Shown: positions 55,057 to 60,247 of the stretch, piece by piece
Layout: the number at the start of each line of letters is the position of its first letter
How positions within the stretch are numbered: the stretch's first letter is position 1
Source of the DNA: Acidobacteriaceae bacterium
Lineage (GTDB): Bacteria > Acidobacteriota > Terriglobia > Bryobacterales > Bryobacteraceae
Direction of reading: 5' to 3'
Length of the DNA stretch: 60,247 nucleotides
Assembly: GCA_903970405.1 (NCBI GenBank)
Contig: CAJCIT010000027.1
Coordinates: 1 to 60,247, forward strand
Translations under genes and position numbers: made by a program
Notes under the pieces: generated by a model
Databases searched by the model: none
What the model was told of the DNA's origin: nothing
What the model saw: only the letters and a program-made list of their open reading frames with translations

Positions 55057-55719
55057 ATGCAACCGGATCGAGATTCCCTGCGCCGGCTCTATGCCGATCT
55101 CTCCGACACGGCTTTGCTGGATATTGATCGCGCCGACCTCACCGAGGTCGCCCAGCAGTGCTACGACGAGGAGTTGGAGCGACGAAGGCCGCACCTGTTT
55201 CTCGATCCCGCCGCTGGCTCAGACCTTCAGGAAGATGTCGGTTTTGAAAATGGGGACGACGTCGGATCGCTCCCGGATGGCGAGTTGGCCGGGGGTTACG
55301 CGGACGATCTGAAGCCCGCCTGGTATGACGAAGGGGCCGAAGTCTACTCGTCGGTCATTTATCCCGGCCGGGAAACGGCGCGCGACGCCGGCGATGCTCG
55401 CGACGCCCTCAAGGAAGCCGGTATTCCGTGCTATCTCGAAATCGTCCGTGACCCATCGCCCGAGGGGATATCGCCTGTGCAGCGGTGGAAGCTCTCCGTG
55501 CCCGGAAAGCTCAGCTTGCGCGCCACCAGCGTGCTTGAGATAGAAATCTTCAATGCCGATTTCGAGGAAGAATGGCGCGGCCATCTCGAACACTTCTCTG
55601 ACTCTGAACTCGAAGAAATGCACCCGCGCGTCGCGTTTGGCGGCCTGTTTGACCGCATTGAGCGCATCACCCGTCTCTACCAAGAGGAACTAGGCCGCCG
55701 CGGAATTCGCCGGAAATAG
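55057..55719 (+). CDS. Uncharacterised acidic protein with DUF2007-like segment
   Basis: A 220-residue acidic soluble protein. The middle ([20 protein letters not shown], then [12 protein letters not shown]) resembles a DUF2007-type putative signalling domain. The N-terminal and C-terminal parts contain repeated LxxxDL and EL-rich helices ([40 protein letters not shown]). It is divergent from acnA by about 60 bases. Function unknown. Confidence 0.6.
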   Translation: MQPDRDSLRRLYADLSDTALLDIDRADLTEVAQQCYDEELERRRPHLFLDPAAGSDLQEDVGFENGDDVGSLPDGELAGGYADDLKPAWYDEGAEVYSSVIYPGRETARDAGDARDALKEAGIPCYLEIVRDPSPEGISPVQRWKLSVPGKLSLRATSVLEIEIFNADFEEEWRGHLEHFSDSELEEMHPRVAFGGLFDRIERITRLYQEELGRRGIRRK

Positions 55720-55772
55720 CCCGCGCCGGCGTGAGTCCACCGATCTCCGATGAGACTTGTCCACAATAGGAC

Positions 55773-56609
55773 GTGAGTCCGCGCCGCATCGCACCCGCTG
55801 CCCTTGCCGCGGGTTTGTCTCTGGTCGCTACGCTTGCCGCGCTTGGCCAGCGAGGTATTCCGCAATCGAACGATGAGGACGAGCCGCCCATTCCGCCGCG
55901 CGCCTCCGAGTTCCACTTCGTGCGCATGGAGTACACAGATCTGCCCCAATTCCACCGCCGCTGGGGCATCTCTTCCCGCACCGGCATGGGCTCGGGCTGG
56001 TGGAATGTGGATTGGCCCGCCGCCGACAATCACTTCACCCTCGGCGTTCAGCGGCTCACGCGGCTGGATACCGGCGATCCGCGCCACATGCGCCTAACAG
56101 ACAAGAACCTGTTCGATTATCCCTGGATCTACGCGACCCAAGCCGGCTGGTGGGATCTCTCAGATGCCGAGGTGAGCCGCCTGCGCGAGTATTTGCTTCG
56201 CGGCGGATTCTTGGTGGTGGATGACTTCTGGGGTCCAGAGCAATGGGACATCTTCCGCCACACTATGGACCGCGTGCTGCCCAACCACGCCATCACGAAC
56301 ATCGATCCTTCCGACGCCGTCATGCATGTCCTCTACGACATCGGCCCGAAAGATCTCACCTTCATTCCGGGTTCGCGCCATCTCCGCCGCATGGACGACG
56401 GCAGCGTGCAAGTCTTCCAGCCGGAAGGGACTGCTCCCGCCTGGCGCGCCATCTACGATGACCGGAACAGAATGGTGGTGGCCATCAATTTTCAGACCGA
56501 CGTCGGCGACGCCTGGGAGTTCGCCGACGTCCCCATTTATCCCGAAGCGATGACGGAACTGGCTTACCGGTTCGGGATTAATTACATCGTCTATTCGATG
56601 ACCCACTAA
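55773..56609 (+). CDS. Secreted DUF4159 protein
   Basis: A 278-residue exported protein starting at GTG 55773 (AGG lies 2-5 bases before). The signal is PAALAAGLSLVATLAALG. The DUF4159 domain covers most of the rest: FHFVRMEYTDLPQFHRRWG, YPWIYATQAGWWDLSDAEV, REYLLRGGFLVVDDFWGPEQW. The family resembles a glutamine-amidotransferase fold; its activity is unknown. It converges with tpx and overlaps it by 4 bases. Confidence 0.85.
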   Translation: MSPRRIAPAALAAGLSLVATLAALGQRGIPQSNDEDEPPIPPRASEFHFVRMEYTDLPQFHRRWGISSRTGMGSGWWNVDWPAADNHFTLGVQRLTRLDTGDPRHMRLTDKNLFDYPWIYATQAGWWDLSDAEVSRLREYLLRGGFLVVDDFWGPEQWDIFRHTMDRVLPNHAITNIDPSDAVMHVLYDIGPKDLTFIPGSRHLRRMDDGSVQVFQPEGTAPAWRAIYDDRNRMVVAINFQTDVGDAWEFADVPIYPEAMTELAYRFGINYIVYSMTH

Positions 56610-57127
56610 ACCGCGGCTTCCACGGCGGCCAGAGTAGCGTCGTAATCCGGATGCTCTCCCACTTCCTTTACGTACTCCACATACTTGATCTTGTTGTCTT
56701 TGCCAACCACAAAAATGGCGCGGCTCTCAATGCGCAGCTCTTTGATCAGCGTGCCGTATTGCTCGCCGAAAGAGCCCGTCCTGTGATCGGACAGCATCTT
56801 CACGTGGTCCACGCCAAAGGTGGTGCACCAACGTTTCTGCGCAAAAGGCAAATCCATGCTGACGCTGTAAATCGAGAGATCGGGCAGTTTCGCTGCCGTC
56901 TCTTCAAAACGCTTGGTTTGAGCATCGCAAACCGGCGTATCGAGAGACGGAACAACGCTGAAAATTCGGACGCCGCTCCCCGTCGTGCCGAGGGTCACAA
57001 CTTGAAGAGACGAATCGACAACTTCAAAATTTGGCGCGTCATCGCCGACCTTCAATTCGGGACCGACAAGCGTGAATGGGTTACCGCGAAGAGTAGTTGC
57101 ACCAGGGCGTTCAGTAATCGTTGACAT
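56606..57127 (-). CDS. tpx: Thiol peroxidase
   Basis: Tpx reduces hydrogen peroxide and alkyl peroxides with thioredoxin. The 173-residue protein has the peroxidatic C67 (SLDTPVCDAQTKRF) and resolving C101 (KRWCTTFG), at the spacing of atypical 2-Cys enzymes. ATG 57127 gives the standard N terminus (MSTITERPGATTLRGNP). The frame open further upstream is not needed. Confidence 0.95.
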   Translation of the reverse strand: MSTITERPGATTLRGNPFTLVGPELKVGDDAPNFEVVDSSLQVVTLGTTGSGVRIFSVVPSLDTPVCDAQTKRFEETAAKLPDLSIYSVSMDLPFAQKRWCTTFGVDHVKMLSDHRTGSFGEQYGTLIKELRIESRAIFVVGKDNKIKYVEYVKEVGEHPDYDATLAAVEAAV

Positions 57128-57254
57128 CGCGCCTAGTTTACCAGTGCCCAGCCTCAAGACCACACTCCGCCAGAGCGAAATCAGGGGCCACCTGTTCAAT
57201 ACCAACGTCATAATATGGTCTTCGCGGGCCGTATTAGATGGTCGGCGTTGCTAT

Positions 57255-57665
57255 ATGCATGCCCTCTTTGGCAATCTGATATTTCTGCTCGCCCTAAGCC
57301 CTCAGGTAACACCAGAGGTGTTAACAGTTTGCGAAGCTTTGGATAGGCTTTCGAAGCTCAACGCCACTGAAGTCCAGATTAGGGGAATCTCGATGCAAGG
57401 CGATACAGGCGAGATTTTGGTTCCCCCTACCCCCTGACAGCGCCCGGTCATCAGGGACGGCTGGAGTTGGCGGCACGTGATAGCGATCGGCCAATTGTTC
57501 GACCAGCGCCAAGCAGACCTACCGCCAGGAACAGGCTCTTTACCGCGAGCGAGGAGACTCAAGACGGTTACACGTCACCTACAGGCCCGAGGCTTTTCGG
57601 CTCCGATAGTAACCATAGACATTCTAAAGGCAAGCTCGCCGTTTGGCATTACAAGTTCACACTGA
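57255..57665 (+). pseudogene. Small secreted acidobacterial protein interrupted by one in-frame TGA
   Basis: From ATG 57255 a signal peptide (LFGNLIFLLALSPQ) leads into VLTVCEALDRLSKLNATEVQ, then TGA at 57435-57437. Without any frameshift the same frame goes on as QRPVIRDGWSWRHVIAIGQL, ending at 57663-57665. From memory, proteins of this acidobacterial type read TVCE.L then later C..PLVTDG.TWP, so the stop falls where a cysteine is expected. A point mutation of TGC or TGT is the simple explanation; recoding as selenocysteine is possible only if a SECIS element follows. The C-terminal half is poorly conserved. Confidence 0.45.
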
Positions 57666-57740
57666 TCAATATACTCACAATGGGGAGAAGGCACTCGCGA
57701 AGTACCTGGGGAAACAATGAGGGGTGGCGTTTAGAGGGGT

Positions 57741-58063
57741 TCAGGCCCGAACTTCTTCGACCGGCTTTACAGGTACGATCCGCGCGACGCGTTCCATGAC
57801 CTTCCTATTTTGCTCAGCCTTCTTCAGGTCGTAAGCTGCCTGCAACCGCATCCATACTTCCTGCGAACCGCCAAACAGGCGGGACACCTTCAGGCACATT
57901 GACGGCGGACAGAGGCTTGCGCTCCGCCAGAATGTCGTGTAGCATCCGGCGGGACACGCCGAGAGCTTTCGCCGCGGCCGTCACGGACAGGCCGACAGAC
58001 GGCAGGATGTCTTCCTTGATAATCTCCCGGATGGACGGGTGGCAGTTTATTCGTTCTCTCCAT
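57741..58063 (-). pseudogene. HigA-type antitoxin with two frameshifts
   Basis: Three pieces make one HigA: MERTNKLPPVHPG from ATG 58063; then, in another frame, EIIKEDILPSVGLSVTAAA and SRRMLHDILAERKPLSA; then, in a third frame, MCLKVSRLFGGSQEVWMRLQ up to VEEVRA at 57741. Each break needs one extra base: one near GGGAGATT, one near GTCAATG. Without them the protein is an intact XRE-type antitoxin of about 106 residues. The toxin HigB, normally just upstream, is missing. Confidence 0.75.
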
Positions 58064-58268
58064 AAGCTCCTCACTAAAAATATAGCTTGGGACCTGCGGA
58101 AGTCGCTGACCTGGCTGTATTACTAATCTTCGGAATCTTCTCGCGGTGCGGAGATTTCGTCAGGTTGCAAAGCTGCTCCCTGACTGGCACCCGCGGTTCC
58201 GTGCTGAGACCGTGGAAGAGCCTTTTCCGGCGGTTCTCAAGACAGCGGTAACTCCCTTTGAAGCAACG

Positions 58269-58440
58269 ATTTCCCAGGAAAAGGGGACAGACCCTTTTGG
58301 AGGGAGAAACGGGCGGCCATTTTGCCGCCACTTGCCTTCAATTCGCAGGTTCCTGTGAAGCGATTTCCTTCGCTTCGCGGAAGATGGTAGGCCTTTTTAA
58401 TCAATGATTTCGCAGGAAAAGGGACAGACCCCTTTTGGGG
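58269..58440. repeat. Family B palindromic repeats, two copies
   Basis: GATTTCCCAGGAAAAGGGGA at 58269-58288 and GATTTCGCAGGAAAAGGGAC at 58405-58424 begin two units. The second holds the near-perfect palindrome AAAAGGGACAGACCCCTTTT (58417-58436). They flank a region of about 100 bases with TTCGCTTCGCGGAAG-like short palindromes. The gap 58064-58508 holds no gene. The units stand between the broken HigA and the N-terminally truncated ATPase. Confidence 0.85.
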
Positions 58441-58508
58441 AGACAGGCTCCTTTGGGCGGACAACGCTCAGTTTGCGGAGAAGCCCTAATCGGCCTAGAG
58501 CGGCAAGG

Positions 58509-59450
58509 ATGAAGGGAGTTGCTCACTTTCGCAAGCGGTTACGTGCCGGAGCCTTTTCCAGCGGCTCCCAGAAGGTGCACGATCTGAACGGCCTCAGCGA
58601 GGGCGATATGTTTGCGCTGCTTCAGCGGCTAGCCCAAGCCGAAGGCGCAAAGCAGGTAGAACGCATCCTTCAAGATAATCCCGGCCGGGTGCGCGCACTT
58701 CGGGTGCTGACGGGGGGGAATCCTCGCACTCTGATGCTCCTGTATCGGGTCCTGTCCCAGGGTCCGGACGGCGATGTGCAGCGCGACATCGAGCAGCTAT
58801 TGGATCTTTACACGCCTTTGTACAAAGCACGCTTTGAAGAGATGGCGCCACAAGCTCAGCAGGTTATGGATGCGATGGCGATCAACTGGGATCCGGTGAC
58901 TGCCGGCGACCTAGCCGGAAAGCTTGCGCCTTTGTCGGTGAATCAGGTCTCGGCGCAATTGAAGCGTCTTGAAGACTTCGGCGTCGTAGAAAAAACTCCT
59001 TGGTTCGGCGAGAAGAAAGCCGGCTTTCAGATTGCCGAGCGCTTCTTCAATATTTGGTACCTCATGCGTGCCAGTCGCCGCGTCCGGCGGAGACTGATTT
59101 GGCTCGTGAAGTTCTTAGAGGCGTGGTTTGAACGCGAGGAACTCAGCGAACGCGCCCATGCGATGAGCGGACAGTGGGCCCCGGCTGGAGCTCTCCTAGA
59201 GGTCCTAGCGACCGGTGAGACCGACGAACCAGACATGTGGACGATCCGGGCCGCCGTCAGCGCTGGATTGGTAGACGGACTGATTGATCTTTTCGAGCGG
59301 ACGGGGGCGAGTGACCGTTGGCGGCCAATCTATCAGGCTCTGAGAGCGATACAGGCGGGTTCGGCTCAGTACTTGCGGCGTGTGGCACCTGAAGTGCGGG
59401 CAGTCGCCAGAGAAATTGTACAGGAGATCGCCCCGAGCATGGCCAATTAG
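58509..59450 (+). pseudogene. AAA-type (STAND-like) ATPase lacking its nucleotide-binding half
   Basis: From ATG 58509 the frame encodes 313 residues that look like the second half of an AAA_16/STAND-type ATPase: HDLNGLSEGDMFALLQRLA, then GGNPRTLMLLYRVLS (sensor-2/lid type), a winged-helix (LAPLSVNQVSAQLKRLEDFG) and the RFFNIWYLMR segment, with a helical C terminus. No Walker A or B motif exists upstream in any frame. An earlier in-frame start at 58404 reads from within the family B palindrome (EKGQTPFGETG). The remnant may still be translated, but it cannot bind ATP in the normal way. Confidence 0.6.
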
Positions 59451-59563
59451 ACGGATCCGACAGCGACACGAGGTCGTCAGATTCTCGAACGATATCCCTC
59501 AACTATCTGGGCAGGCCCCAAAGCATATTTCCCGCGCACTTCCACGCGACAATAGTCTCAATC

Positions 59564-60247
59564 ATGGAACGCCTCATCTGTCACGTCGACATGGACGCGT
59601 TCTTTGTCTCCGTCGAAGAGCTTTTCGATCCATCGCTCAAGGGCAAGCCCGTGGTTGTGGGTGGCAGCCGTGATCAGCGTGGCGTTGTTTCTGCCGCTTC
59701 CTACGCCGCGCGCAAGTTTGGCATTCACTCCGCCATGCCCCTTCGCACCGCCTCCCGCCTCTGCCCGCAGGCCATTTTTGTCGAGGGTCACATGGACCGT
59801 TATCGCGATTACTCGCACAAGGTCTTTGACATCCTCAATCGCTTCACGCCGCTAGTGGAAATGGCTTCGATCGACGAGGCCTATCTCGATCTCACCGGCA
59901 CCGCGCGCCTCCACGGCCCGCCGCTCGAAGCCGCGCATCGGCTTCATGAGACCGTTAAGCGTGAAACGAATCTGAACTGCTCGCTCGGCCTCGCCACCTC
60001 GCGGTTGGTCGCTAAGGTCTCGTCCGACCAGGCCAAGCCCAACGGCGTCCTGTGGGTAGTTCCGGGCGAAGAAGCCGCCTTCCTCGCCCCGCTCGACGTC
60101 CGAAAAATCCCCGGCGTCGGCAAGGTGGCCGAGCAGTCGCTGCACTCGTTGGGCATTCGCAAGGTCGGCGACCTCGCCCGCCTCGATGAACACTTTCTCA
60201 AACAACGCTTCGGCAAGTGGGGCCTCGCGCTCTCCGGCAAAGCCCGC
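59564..60247 (+). CDS. dinB: DNA polymerase IV, 5' part (runs off window end)
   Basis: This Y-family translesion polymerase copies past damaged bases. 228 codons are in the window from ATG 59564, without a stop. The catalytic carboxylates lie in CHVDMDAFFVSVEE and SIDEAYLDLTG; AASYAARKFGIHSAMPL and YRDYSHKVFDIL are family signatures; the GVGKVAEQSLHSLGI hairpin in the thumb domain follows. No LexA-type operator is seen upstream in the 113 bases behind the ATPase remnant. Confidence 0.95.
   Translation, partial: MERLICHVDMDAFFVSVEELFDPSLKGKPVVVGGSRDQRGVVSAASYAARKFGIHSAMPLRTASRLCPQAIFVEGHMDRYRDYSHKVFDILNRFTPLVEMASIDEAYLDLTGTARLHGPPLEAAHRLHETVKRETNLNCSLGLATSRLVAKVSSDQAKPNGVLWVVPGEEAAFLAPLDVRKIPGVGKVAEQSLHSLGIRKVGDLARLDEHFLKQRFGKWGLALSGKAR

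Noticed and set aside
58064..58270. HigB toxin upstream of the broken HigA
   Set aside because: No RelE/HigB-like segment can be read on the minus strand in any frame in this stretch.

Overview
The window looks like chromosome of a soil Acidobacteriota, most probably the Solibacter/Bryobacter lineage. This is inference from content, not a database result. The supporting features are GC-rich coding sequence, a two-component-propeller sensor kinase, a DUF1501 plus cytochrome-type DUF1549/DUF1553 pair, a ThuA-like secreted protein, Tat-exported NIPSNAP protein, remnants of acidobacterial carboxypeptidase-regulatory-like proteins, and many dispersed palindromic repeats whose translation gives the familiar artefact peptides 'SLPDGRGSE' and 'EPRPSGS'. 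No phage, integrase, transposase or CRISPR array is visible. Decayed genes and repeats show an ordinary chromosome with local scars.

Layout. 1-0.6 kb: 3' end of a ClpC-type ATPase. 0.8-2.7 kb: secreted serine hydrolase. 2.8-7.8 kb (minus): histidine kinase, SPOR protein, lipoyl synthase (lipA) and apolipoprotein N-acyltransferase (lnt), the last two overlapping GTGA. 7.9-8.1 kb: four tandem 44-bp repeats in front of a DUF255 thioredoxin-fold protein. 10.2-12.1 kb (minus): subtilase with a nine-fold SVWSTS tail. 12.5-15.9 kb: 1110-residue propeller kinase. 15.9-16.9 kb: scarred stretch (epoxide-hydrolase fragment, weak ORF), then initiator tRNA. 17-21.6 kb (minus): NIPSNAP protein, uppS, winged-helix regulator with membrane partner, selB. 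21.6-23.2 kb: GT-C glycosyltransferase. 23.2-23.9 kb: VapBC-type toxin-antitoxin. 24.1-25.4 kb: multiply broken carpeptidase-like gene. 25.5-29 kb: ThuA-like protein, PoxB-like enzyme, YceI protein. 29.2-33.8 kb (minus): DUF1501 and DUF1549/1553 pair.

33.9-38.6 kb (minus) holds a compact four-gene unit: TonB-dependent receptor, YfiR-like periplasmic protein, CHASE8-like histidine kinase and single-domain response regulator. It resembles the YfiR/YfiN signalling pair with a phosphorelay replacing the cyclase. 38.9-42.8 kb is a stress-type locus: BON protein, glycine-rich stress protein and YciE/F ferritin-like protein behind a good sigma-54 promoter match, followed by a soluble kinase and a convergent NtrC-type sigma-54 activator, which would be the natural regulator.

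43-57 kb is mostly housekeeping and envelope: an outer-membrane protein, two MacB-type permeases without an adjacent ATPase, a YheT hydrolase, nadD, rnhA, a Dus enzyme, mutT, aconitase, DUF4159 and tpx. 57.1-59.5 kb is a second scarred stretch with a small secreted gene interrupted by one in-frame TGA, a HigA antitoxin with two frameshifts, GGGACAGAC palindromes, and an AAA-type ATPase lacking its nucleotide-binding half. dinB (DNA polymerase IV) begins at 59.6 kb and runs off the end.
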